Of a stretch of 5,825 nucleotides of DNA, positions 1 to 5,825 are shown one piece after another. Each line of letters opens with the position of its first letter. The stretch's first letter is position 1. Below the pieces are notes generated by a model. It saw nothing but the letters and a program-made list of their open reading frames with translations, had not been told where the DNA came from and searched no databases. The translations under genes and the position numbers were made by a program. Origin of the DNA: Chloroflexota bacterium (GTDB lineage Bacteria; Chloroflexota; Limnocylindria; QHBO01); the NCBI GenBank assembly GCA_013697395.1, contig JACCWY010000234.1:1-5825 (forward strand), read 5' to 3'.

Positions 1-65
1 ATGCCCGGCCAGCGCGGCATCCGGATCGTCGTCGGGCCCGCGGTCGGATGAGGGCCCGTAAGAAG
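1..65. other. Left edge, no supportable gene
   Basis: No reading frame can be assigned here. Two plus-strand frames run from the window edge to stops at 49-51 and 58-60, so the 3' end of a convergent gene could lie here. A minus-strand ATG at 20-18 could equally begin a leftward gene. The sequence does not discriminate. Confidence 0.3.
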
Positions 66-96
66 GGACCCGGGACGTTCAGGCCCGGCGGGGTCC
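66..96 (-). terminator. Candidate terminator hairpin after the pur operon
   Basis: Read on the minus strand, 20 bases after the zinc-ribbon stop codon, GGACCC (96-91) can pair with GGGTCC (71-66). An inner GGG/CCC pair lies across a 4-base bulge, giving a GC-rich stem. It is followed by CTTCTTACG, only modestly T-rich, so the match to an intrinsic terminator is partial. It lies where the operon should end. Confidence 0.4.
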
Positions 97-116
97 ACGA
101 ACTGGCGCCCCGGTGA

Positions 117-728
117 TCAGGTGTTCGTGGCGCCGCGCAGGCGACCGTGCTCGGCCGTCGCGTCGGCCGCCGGTGAACCGTCGATGCCGACGGACTCGTC
201 CTCGCCAGCCGGCGCGATGCTCCGCGCGCGGGCGGCAGCGCGCGACGAGCCGCGTTCGAAGTCCACGCCGCAGAACGCGCACAGCGGCCATGCGGGCTCG
301 GCCAGCCGGTTGCACGATGGGCACACGCGGTGCAAACGCGTCCGGCAGTTGGGGCACACGAGCCAGTCGGAGTCGACGCGGTCGCGGCAGACCGGGCAGA
401 GCTCGTTCTTCTCGACCTCGGCCAGGAGCGACTCCTCGGCCAGGCTGCGCTCGTACACCTCGGCCAGCGTCTCTCGCGGGCGAACGATGAGATAGAGCAC
501 GACGGCGAAGACGAACAGCAGCGGCGTGAAGAAGATGATGAGGGCGGCGGCGAAGTAGGGCAGGATCGGGTTCTCCGTCCGCGCCTGCATGTCGCGGAAG
601 GCCCAGTAGGCGGTGCCGAGCCACAGGAGGACGACGTAGATCACGATCAGCTGGCTGGCCAGCTGGACGATCGGGTTGGCCAGGAATCCCTCCCAGAACT
701 GGCCGATCGGTTCGAGAATCGCGTCCAT
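117..728 (-). CDS. Membrane protein with C-terminal double zinc ribbon, unknown function
   Basis: A 203-residue protein. Seen: two hydrophobic segments, about residues 21-43 and 55-82, followed by a charged helical linker (about 84-108). After that come four CxxC knuckles: C111/C114, C125/C128, C136/C139 and C150/C153. Their spacing is that of a double zinc ribbon (DZANK/DZR type), which would bind two zinc ions on the cytoplasmic side. The tail from about residue 160 is Ala/Arg/Asp-rich and probably disordered. The ATG at 728 directly precedes a sensible N-terminus; no strong ribosome binding site is visible. It lies 57 bases after purN on the same strand and is probably the last gene of the pur transcript, although a TAGCAT hexamer overlapping the purN stop could be its own -10 element. 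Zinc ribbons of this kind usually mediate protein or nucleic-acid contacts. No enzymatic motif is present and I cannot assign a role. The reading frame is secure; the function is open. Confidence 0.85.
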   Translation of the reverse strand: MDAILEPIGQFWEGFLANPIVQLASQLIVIYVVLLWLGTAYWAFRDMQARTENPILPYFAAALIIFFTPLLFVFAVVLYLIVRPRETLAEVYERSLAEESLLAEVEKNELCPVCRDRVDSDWLVCPNCRTRLHRVCPSCNRLAEPAWPLCAFCGVDFERGSSRAAARARSIAPAGEDESVGIDGSPAADATAEHGRLRGATNT

Positions 729-785
729 GCGGTCTGCCAGGCCTCGTGCGGGGAAGTGGGCGCCGCTCAGACGCCGTCGGCCATG

Positions 786-1442
786 CTAGCACGCCTCAGG
801 CTCACCGACCCCTGCGCGGCCTGGTCCCTGGTCGGCGGCATCCCGACCCGAATCGAGCGCGGCTCCGATCCACGATGCCGCGATGGCTGCCAGGGTCGCC
901 ACGAGCAGCCGATGCTCCTCGGCGAGCACCCGCGCCGCGAGGGTCTCGGCGTCGTCGCCCGGAAGCACCGGCACGCGAGCGCTCGCCAGGATCGGCCCGG
1001 CATCCATCTCCGGCGTGACCTCGTGGACGGTCGCGCCCGTCTCCGTGTCGCCGGCGTCGAGCACGGAGCGATGGACCGCGGCCCCCAGCATTCCCGCCCC
1101 GCCGTGCGCCGGCAGCAGGCTCGGGTGGATATTGATCGTGCGCCCTTGAAACGCGGCGAAGTACGACGGCTGCAGGACCTGGTCGTAGCCGGCAAGGAGC
1201 GCCAGCTCCGCGCCGGCGGCGGTCAGCGCCTCCCCGATGGCGGCATCGCGCGCGCGAGCGTCCCCGTCGAAGTCGGCCCGTCGCATGACCCGCGCCGGGA
1301 GCCCGTGGGCGGCGGCGACCGACAGCGCGCGCACCTGCGGGCGGTTGCTGATGACAACCACCGGCTCGATCCCGGGCGGCCGAGCGGCCAGGACGGCCTC
1401 CAGGTTCGAGCCACGGCCCGAGACGAGGACGCCCAACCTCAT
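786..1442 (-). CDS. purN: Phosphoribosylglycinamide formyltransferase (GAR transformylase)
   Basis: This 218-residue enzyme transfers the formyl group of 10-formyltetrahydrofolate to GAR, giving FGAR, the third step of de novo IMP synthesis in the cytoplasm. Seen: the N-terminal phosphate-binding strand and loop VLVSGRGSN (residues 5-13), LLAGYDQVL (82-90), the catalytic INIHPSLLP (103-111) with N104 and H106, and HEVTPEMDAGPIL (140-152) with D147, which corresponds to the catalytic Asp of the family. The usual Met-Arg after LAGY/F is Asp-Gln here, a small deviation. Length is normal, with a Gly/Ala/Asp-rich, probably disordered tail from about residue 195. The ATG at 1442 lies 10 bases after the purM stop. 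Only a weak Shine-Dalgarno sequence is seen, so translational coupling to purM is likely. This is the folate-dependent PurN, not the ATP/formate-dependent PurT, which is unrelated in fold. Confidence 0.97.
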   Translation of the reverse strand: MRLGVLVSGRGSNLEAVLAARPPGIEPVVVISNRPQVRALSVAAAHGLPARVMRRADFDGDARARDAAIGEALTAAGAELALLAGYDQVLQPSYFAAFQGRTINIHPSLLPAHGGAGMLGAAVHRSVLDAGDTETGATVHEVTPEMDAGPILASARVPVLPGDDAETLAARVLAEEHRLLVATLAAIAASWIGAALDSGRDAADQGPGRAGVGEPEAC

Positions 1443-1452
1443 GCAGACCGGC

Positions 1453-2484
1453 TCATTCGAAGCGGACGCGCGGCTCGTCCTCGGCGACCTCGACCACGCG
1501 CCCGATGTGGCGTGCGTCGCCGAGGGCGGCCATCGCGTCCTCGGCGAGCTCGGCCGGCACGACCGCCGTCATGCCGATGCCCAGGTTGAAGGTGCGCACC
1601 ATCTCCTCGTCGGCGATGTCGCCGCGCGCCTGGATCAGGCTGAAGATCGGCGGCACCGGCCACGATCCGGTCTCGATCTCGACCCCCAGCCCGCGGGGGA
1701 TCGTGCGAGGTACGTTGCCCTCCCAGCCGCCGCCGGTGATGTGCGCGAGCGCACGGATGTCGCCGGCCGCCTCGCGCAGCGCGCGGCGCAGGATGCGCGT
1801 CTCGTCGAGGTACGACCGGTGCGGCTCGAGGAGCACGTCGCCGATGGTGTGGCCGTTGTCCGGCATCGGCTCCGCCCAGGTCGACTCCGGCAGGACTCGG
1901 CGGACCAGGCTGTAGCCGTTCGTGTGAAGCCCGGACGACGGCAGGCCGATGACGGCGTCGCCGGCGCGGACCGCGGACCCATCGATCAGGTCTGAGCGCC
2001 CAACGACGCCCACGGCGAAGCCGGCCAGGTCGTAGTCGCCGTTGCTGTAGAGGTCGGGCATCTGCGCCGTCTCGCCACCGATGAGCGGGATTCCGGCGGC
2101 GGCGCAGCCGGCCGCCACGCCGCCGACGATCTCCTCGACCGTCTCGGCGCGCAGCTCGCCGACCGCCAGGTAGTCGAGGAAGAAGAGCGGATCCGCGCCG
2201 CAGACCACGATGTCGTTGAGGCAGGCGTTGACCAGGTCGACCCCGATCGTGTCGTGCCGGCCGAGGGCCACGGCCACCTTGAGCTTCGTGCCGACGCCGT
2301 CGGTGCTGCTGACCAGGACCGGGTCGGGGTGGGCAGTCGGGTCGAAACGGAAGAGGCCGCCGAATCCGCCGACGCCGCCGAGGACGGCGGGCGTCAGCGT
2401 CGCGGCGGCCGCGGCCGCGATGCGCTCGACCGCGCGTTCGGCCTCGCCGACATCGACCCCGGCCTCGCGATAGGTGCGCGCCAT
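1453..2484 (-). CDS. purM: Phosphoribosylformylglycinamidine cyclo-ligase (AIR synthetase)
   Basis: A 343-residue enzyme that uses ATP to close the imidazole ring of FGAM and form AIR, step 5 of purine synthesis; the family is a cytoplasmic homodimer. Seen, in order: SSTDGVGTKLKVA (59-71), the DLVNACLNDIVVCGADPLF stretch (83-101), GGETAQMPDLY (136-146), LPSSGLHTNGYSL (181-193), AHITGGG (247-253) and MVRTFNLGIGM (295-305). These are the ATP- and substrate-binding signatures of the AIRS/PurM superfamily, N-terminal then C-terminal domain. Length matches the family. The ATG at 2484 was chosen because residues M-A-R-T-Y-R-E-A-G-V-D-V form the normal PurM start; the frame stays open upstream, but that part lies inside purF and resembles nothing. 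The start is 5 bases after the purF stop, with a GGAG about 14 bases upstream inside the end of purF. All key motifs look intact. Confidence 0.98.
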   Translation of the reverse strand: MARTYREAGVDVGEAERAVERIAAAAAATLTPAVLGGVGGFGGLFRFDPTAHPDPVLVSSTDGVGTKLKVAVALGRHDTIGVDLVNACLNDIVVCGADPLFFLDYLAVGELRAETVEEIVGGVAAGCAAAGIPLIGGETAQMPDLYSNGDYDLAGFAVGVVGRSDLIDGSAVRAGDAVIGLPSSGLHTNGYSLVRRVLPESTWAEPMPDNGHTIGDVLLEPHRSYLDETRILRRALREAAGDIRALAHITGGGWEGNVPRTIPRGLGVEIETGSWPVPPIFSLIQARGDIADEEMVRTFNLGIGMTAVVPAELAEDAMAALGDARHIGRVVEVAEDEPRVRFE

Positions 2485-2489
2485 CGGCG

Positions 2490-3920
2490 TCAGCGCCGCT
2501 CCAGCGCCAGCTTGTCGAGCTCCAGCGGAACGTCGGTCGGGTAGGCGCCGTCGAAGCATGCGGTGCAGCGCGCGTTGGTCCGCCCGCCGATGGCGGCGAG
2601 CATGCCCTCTTTCGACAGGTAGCCGAGCGTATCGGCGCCGATCGCGGCGCGGATGCCCTCGAGCGAGTGATTGGCGGCGATCAGCTCCTCGCGACGGCCG
2701 GTGTCGACGCCCATGTAGCACGGGTGCTTCATCTGCGGCGAATGGATGCGGACGTGGACCTCGGCCGCGCCGGCGCGGCGCACCATCTCGACGATCGGCC
2801 CGGTCGTCGTCCCACGCACAATCGAGTCGTCGACCACCACGACGCGCTTGCCGGACAGAAGCTCGGGGAGCGGGTTGAACTTCATGCGCACGGCCTGGTC
2901 ACGACTCCCGGGCTGGATGAACGTGCGCCCGATGTAACGGCTCTTGATCAAGCCTTCACGGTACGGCAGCCCCGCCTCCTCCGCGTAGCCGATGGCGGCC
3001 GGGATGGCCGAGTCGGGCACGGCGATGACGAGGTCGGCCTCCGCCGGGTGCTCGCGCGCCAGGCGCCGGCCCATCTCGAGCCGCGCCTCGTACAGCAGCC
3101 GTCCATCGATGACGCTGTCGGGCCGCGCGAGGTACACGAACTCGAAGGCGCACAGGCGCTCGCGCTCCGGGCTGGCGCGCTTTGAGCGATGGGAGTGCAC
3201 CCCCTCCTCGTCGATCGTCAGCACCTCGCCCGCCTCGACGTCGCGGACGAATCGTGCGCCGATGGCATCGAGCGCCGCCGACTCGCTCGCGACCACCCAG
3301 CCACCGCCCGGCAGGCGACCGAGCGCCAGTGGCCGGAAGCCGATCGGATCCCGCGCGGCGACGAGCGCGCTCTCGGTGAGCATCGTGAAGGTGAACGCGC
3401 CGACGGCACGGTGGAAGGCGCGGTCGACGCGCTCGGCCCACGTCCGGCCGGGTGCGTGGGCGATGAGCTTGGCGAGGACCTCGGTATCCGATGCGGAGCC
3501 GAACTCGACCCCCTGCTCGCTCAGCTCGTCGCGCAGCCAGGACGCATTGGTGAGGTTGCCGTTGTGGCCCAGCATCAGCTCACCGAGGTCGGAGCGCGCG
3601 TAGACCGGCTGGACGTTCGGCAGCGTGTTCGATCCGGTGGTGCTGTAGCGGGTGTGCCCGATGGCGGCGCGCGGCGGCCGCCCGCCCTCTTCGCTGCCCT
3701 CGAGCCGGAGAATCGTCTCCTCGTCGAAGACGCTGCTGACGAGGCCGAGCCGCTTGTGAAGGCTGAGCTGCCCGCCGTCAGTGACGGCGATACCGGCCGA
3801 CTCCTGCCCGCGATGCTGCAGCGCGTGGAGACCGATGTAGGCCATCCGTGCCACGCCCGCCCCGGGCGCCCAGATTCCGATGACGCCGCACTCCTCGCGC
3901 GGGCCGTGCGGCTCATACAT
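2490..3920 (-). CDS. purF: Amidophosphoribosyltransferase, [4Fe-4S] Bacillus-type
   Basis: A 476-residue enzyme that makes phosphoribosylamine from PRPP and glutamine, the committed and feedback-regulated first step of purine synthesis. Seen: a 10-residue propeptide (M-Y-E-P-H-G-P-R-E-E) before C11, the N-terminal nucleophile Cys exposed after self-processing; LQHRGQESAGI (34-44), RYSTTG (91-96), GHNGNLTN (118-125) and SASDTEV (142-148) of the class II glutaminase domain; RDPIGFRPL (190-198); then the phosphoribosyltransferase domain with VPDS (301-304) and the PRPP loop VVVDDSIVRGTTT (361-373). Four cysteines, C257, C401, C452 and C455, fall where the B. subtilis enzyme binds its [4Fe-4S] cluster, so this is the iron-sulfur, propeptide-bearing class rather than the E. 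coli class. Purine nucleotides inhibit this family. The ATG at 3920 has a GGAG 11 bases upstream. An in-frame GTG at 3929 is an alternative start adding three residues (see the promoter entry). First gene of the operon. Confidence 0.98.
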   Translation of the reverse strand: MYEPHGPREECGVIGIWAPGAGVARMAYIGLHALQHRGQESAGIAVTDGGQLSLHKRLGLVSSVFDEETILRLEGSEEGGRPPRAAIGHTRYSTTGSNTLPNVQPVYARSDLGELMLGHNGNLTNASWLRDELSEQGVEFGSASDTEVLAKLIAHAPGRTWAERVDRAFHRAVGAFTFTMLTESALVAARDPIGFRPLALGRLPGGGWVVASESAALDAIGARFVRDVEAGEVLTIDEEGVHSHRSKRASPERERLCAFEFVYLARPDSVIDGRLLYEARLEMGRRLAREHPAEADLVIAVPDSAIPAAIGYAEEAGLPYREGLIKSRYIGRTFIQPGSRDQAVRMKFNPLPELLSGKRVVVVDDSIVRGTTTGPIVEMVRRAGAAEVHVRIHSPQMKHPCYMGVDTGRREELIAANHSLEGIRAAIGADTLGYLSKEGMLAAIGGRTNARCTACFDGAYPTDVPLELDKLALERR

Positions 3921-3926
3921 GGGGAG

Positions 3927-3941
3927 CACGGCTCCATGATA
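3927..3941 (-). promoter_or_regulatory. Candidate purF -10 element with possible leaderless GTG start
   Basis: On the minus strand the hexamer TATCAT (positions 3941-3936) matches the TAnnnT form of a -10 element. It is followed by GGAGCC and then GTG (3929-3927), which is in frame with purF. A start site 7 bases after the hexamer would fall on the G of this GTG and give a leaderless message. Using the ATG at 3920 instead, the leader would be about 8-9 bases. No convincing -35 hexamer is seen at normal spacing. This is a pattern match only. Confidence 0.4.
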
Positions 3942-4071
3942 GCCATCGGCCCGGCCGCGGCAGGGCCTCCCCGACGCCAGCGCCGGGAGTACCACGACGG
4001 GACTGCATCGTTCCGCACCAGGCCGATTTCGGGCCGCGGACCGCCCGGCGGACGAGCGCAAGGCCGGACCA

Positions 4072-4086
4072 TCGGCCCATGGCCGA
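4072..4086. repeat. Short perfect inverted repeat before the GGDEF/HD-GYP gene
   Basis: TCGGCC and GGCCGA form 6-base arms around the spacer CAT, ending 8 bases before the chosen ATG at 4095. It covers the zone where a ribosome binding site would be expected, and no Shine-Dalgarno sequence is evident there. It could be an operator half-site pair, or an mRNA hairpin limiting translation, although the 3-base loop is tight. In DNA this GC-rich a chance palindrome is also plausible. Confidence 0.3.
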
Positions 4087-4094
4087 GCCCGACG

Positions 4095-5738
4095 ATGACC
4101 ACGATGCTCGCACTGATGCTCATCCTCGCTCGTGCCCTGGGATTCCTCGCACCCGTCGCGATCGTCGTCCTCGTGCTGGTCGCCCTCGGTGTCGCCGGCG
4201 AGATCGACCCGGCCCAGCATCAGATCCTGGCAATCATCGTCGGCCTGGCGGTGGCTGCCGGGATGACCACCATGGCGCTGCTGGCGTGGAGCTACGTCGG
4301 CTGGCGCCTGACCCGCATCGCCAGGGCTCTGGAGCGAACGCTCGAGATCGACGCGCCCGTCCACCTGCGGGAGAGCGGCATCCCGGGCGAGCGCCGCCTC
4401 GCGCGCGCCTTCAATGCCGCGAGCGGTGCCTTCATCCAGGTCGAGGCGCGGGCCACGCACGACCGGCTCACCGGCATCCCGAACCGCGAAACCCTGCTTG
4501 CAACCCTGGCCGCGGAGGTCGAGCGCGCGGGCCGCCACTACAAGTCACTGAGCGTTGCGTTCATCGACATCGACCGCTTCAAGCCGATCAACGACACCTA
4601 CGGCCACGCCGCCGGCGACACCGTCCTCCGCCAGGTCGCGCGCCTGCTGGCGGAGGGCGTGCGCATCAGCGACACCTTCGGTCGCTACGGCGGCGAGGAG
4701 TTCATGCTCATCCTGCCCGAGACGACTCCCGAGGATGCCCACTGGCTGGCGGAGGAGCTGCGGGAGCTCGTCATGCAGGAGCCGTTGCGCATCGCCGGCG
4801 ACCAGACGATCAAGACGACGATCAGCATCGGCATCGCCGGTGGCCGGGGCGCGGCGCTTCAGCTCGACATGCTCGTCGACCGCGCCGATGCGGCCATGTA
4901 CGCGGCGAAGTCACAGGGTCGCAACCGGACCTACCTGTACCGGGAGCTCGACGAGGAGGCACTCGTCCGACGCGCGCCCATCTCATCGGAGCGCCGGGCC
5001 CAGGCGACCGCCATCGGCCAGTGGGCGAGCGATACGGCGACCCAGGCCCTGGCGTCCGTCCTCGCGCCGCAGCCCAACCATCGCGGGCGGCCTTCGGACA
5101 TGATTGCGGCGCTGGCCACGGGCATCGGCCTCGAAATGGGCCTGCCGGCCGAAGAGATCGAGCGCATCCGCATCGCGGCGCTGCTGCACGACCTCGGCAA
5201 GATCGCGATCCCGGAGGAGGTCCTCGACAAGCCGACGACGCTCTCGGATGCCGAGTGGCAGGCGATCGGGGAGCATCCGCGCATCGGCCAGGTCATCCTC
5301 GAGCAGGCATCCAATCTGCGCGAGGCGATCCCGGTCGTCCTGCATCACCACGAGCGGTTCAACGGCGGTGGCTATCCGCACGGACTGCGCGGCAGCGAGA
5401 TCCCGCTCGGGGCACGCATCGTCTCCGTCGCCGACGCGTATCACGCCATGATTCACGATCGCCCCTACAAGGGAGCGCTGACGCACGCGGACGCGCTCGA
5501 GGAGCTGCGCCGCAACGCCGGCACCCAGTTCGACCCGGACGTGGTCGAGCTCTTCTGCGCCGTCTATGCCGAGACGGTCCCCGCGGATGGCCTCCAGGAG
5601 GTCGAGCGGCTCCACGAGCGGGCGCGCGGCGGGCTCGACCACATCGATCCGCCCAGCCGGCTCCGGCCGACCGATCCCGTCAATCGGCTGCGGCCCGTCC
5701 GGCGGCGGACGACGAAGGCGCGGAAGGCGTCCGGCTGA
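4095..5738 (+). CDS. Membrane-bound GGDEF and HD-GYP cyclic-di-GMP turnover protein
   Basis: A 547-residue inner-membrane signalling protein with both a c-di-GMP synthase and a hydrolase domain. Seen: hydrophobic segments at about 5-34 and 44-67; a HAMP-like linker (about 69-118, with a GERRLARAFNAAS helix); a GGDEF domain (about 120-283) with FIDIDRFKPINDTYGH (156-171; metal ligand D158), the inhibitory RISD site (190-193) and active-type GGEEF (199-203); then an HD-GYP domain (about 310-495) with LLHDLGK (363-369; H365, D366), H394, HHHE (417-420), GGGYPHG (424-430), VADAY (445-449; D447) and RPYK (456-459). The first HD-GYP histidine seems replaced by proline at 333. A basic tail follows (511-547). 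No periplasmic sensor domain fits between the membrane segments. The ATG at 4095 is the first in-frame ATG before the membrane segment; 4104 and 4116 are alternatives and no clear ribosome binding site decides. Both activities are likely but unproven; HD-GYP could be degenerate or regulatory. Confidence 0.93.
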   Translation: MTTMLALMLILARALGFLAPVAIVVLVLVALGVAGEIDPAQHQILAIIVGLAVAAGMTTMALLAWSYVGWRLTRIARALERTLEIDAPVHLRESGIPGERRLARAFNAASGAFIQVEARATHDRLTGIPNRETLLATLAAEVERAGRHYKSLSVAFIDIDRFKPINDTYGHAAGDTVLRQVARLLAEGVRISDTFGRYGGEEFMLILPETTPEDAHWLAEELRELVMQEPLRIAGDQTIKTTISIGIAGGRGAALQLDMLVDRADAAMYAAKSQGRNRTYLYRELDEEALVRRAPISSERRAQATAIGQWASDTATQALASVLAPQPNHRGRPSDMIAALATGIGLEMGLPAEEIERIRIAALLHDLGKIAIPEEVLDKPTTLSDAEWQAIGEHPRIGQVILEQASNLREAIPVVLHHHERFNGGGYPHGLRGSEIPLGARIVSVADAYHAMIHDRPYKGALTHADALEELRRNAGTQFDPDVVELFCAVYAETVPADGLQEVERLHERARGGLDHIDPPSRLRPTDPVNRLRPVRRRTTKARKASG

Positions 5739-5825
5739 TGCCGCCACCCATCCTCATGCTTGCGGCTCTCGCCGGGGCCACGCCGCCGGACCCCGGGGTC
5801 ATCACGCTCGTGGCGGGTGCGGTCG
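5738..5825 (+). CDS. Start of a downstream gene, truncated by the window end
   Basis: An open frame begins with an ATG that overlaps the preceding TGA as TGATG, the usual sign of translational coupling, and stays open for 29 codons to the window end. The visible N-terminus is M-P-P-P-I-L-M-L-A-A-L-A-G-A-T-P-P-D-P-G, continuing with V-I-T-L-V-A-G-A-V. It is hydrophobic with no charged residue apart from one Asp, which suggests a membrane segment or export signal. A second in-frame ATG at 5756 is an alternative start. There is too little sequence to name a family. The overlap suggests it is co-expressed with the c-di-GMP protein. Confidence 0.5.
   Translation, partial: MPPPILMLAALAGATPPDPGVITLVAGAV

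Larger units (their letters stand above)
3921..4094. promoter_or_regulatory. Divergent intergenic region between purF and the c-di-GMP gene
   Basis: The 174-base spacer must carry the promoters of both divergent units. It contains the purF -10 candidate at its left end and an inverted repeat at its right end. The heptamer ATCGGCC occurs at 3945-3951 and 4071-4077, with an inverted copy at 4021-4027; the two direct copies extend to CCATCGGCCC. I found no recognisable PurR box, riboswitch or plausible -10 element for the plus-strand gene. Confidence 0.5.

Noticed and set aside
79..792. Alternative minus-strand frame of 237 codons over the zinc-ribbon gene
   Set aside because: It gives an Arg/Pro-rich product, whereas the other frame yields two membrane segments and four evenly placed CxxC pairs.
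330..1589. Long plus-strand open frame of 419 codons, antisense to the zinc-ribbon gene, purN and the end of purM
   Set aside because: It crosses three well-supported minus-strand genes and their gaps, its product is Arg/Gly/Ala/Asp-rich without a domain, and high-GC DNA commonly leaves such antisense frames open.
2485..2721. N-terminal extension of purM inside purF
   Set aside because: The extension is Arg-rich shadow translation of purF, and the normal PurM N-terminus begins at 2484.
4079..4081. ATG upstream of the c-di-GMP gene as a possible start
   Set aside because: It is out of frame with the GGDEF/HD-GYP coding frame and lies in the inverted repeat.
3189..4094. Upstream extension of the c-di-GMP gene frame by 302 codons
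   Set aside because: This part is antisense to purF, is low-complexity in character, and precedes a natural membrane N-terminus at 4095.
3930..4538. N-terminal extension of purF into the divergent spacer and the plus-strand gene
   Set aside because: PurF of this class starts a short propeptide before the nucleophile Cys; a 200-residue extension antisense to a real gene is not credible.
5645..5710. Repeated R-L-R-P in the C-terminal tail of the c-di-GMP protein
   Set aside because: Only two short copies in a basic, probably disordered tail; not enough for a repeat domain or a DNA-binding motif.
4983..5747. Minus-strand open frame of 254 codons opposite the HD-GYP domain
   Set aside because: It is the antisense of a strongly conserved coding region and shows no domain of its own.

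Overview
The window is GC-rich throughout, with strong G/C preference at third codon positions. It reads as ordinary chromosomal DNA of a high-GC bacterium. A Chloroflexota- or Actinobacteriota-like host fits the codon use, the [4Fe-4S]-type PurF and the possible leaderless start, but the sequence alone does not fix the phylum. I see no mobile element, CRISPR array, tRNA or rRNA.

Minus strand, about 3929 down to 117: a purine biosynthesis operon transcribed purF (3920-2490), purM (2484-1453), purN (1442-786), then a small membrane protein with a double zinc ribbon (728-117). The gaps are 5, 10 and 57 bases, so the three pur genes almost certainly share one transcript and the fourth may be read through. 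PurF makes phosphoribosylamine (step 1), PurN formylates GAR (step 3) and PurM closes the imidazole ring (step 5). PurD and the FGAM synthase genes must lie elsewhere. A GC-rich hairpin at 66-96 is a candidate terminator. Bases 1-65 hold no gene I can support.

Bases 3921-4094: a 174-base divergent spacer. It has a good -10 hexamer facing purF, placed so that transcription could begin on an in-frame GTG, and a short inverted repeat just before the plus-strand gene.

Plus strand, 4095-5738: a 547-residue inner-membrane cyclic-di-GMP protein with two N-terminal membrane segments, a HAMP-like linker, a GGDEF domain (GGEEF plus the RxxD inhibitory site) and an HD-GYP phosphodiesterase domain. It carries both synthase and hydrolase modules in one chain. 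The HD-GYP domain appears to lack the first metal-binding histidine. A further gene begins at 5738, overlapping its stop codon as TGATG, and runs off the window.

The two divergent units have no obvious functional link beyond shared intergenic DNA. I see no clearly new system. The points most worth checking are the altered HD-GYP metal site, the pur-linked zinc-ribbon membrane protein and the possible leaderless purF start.
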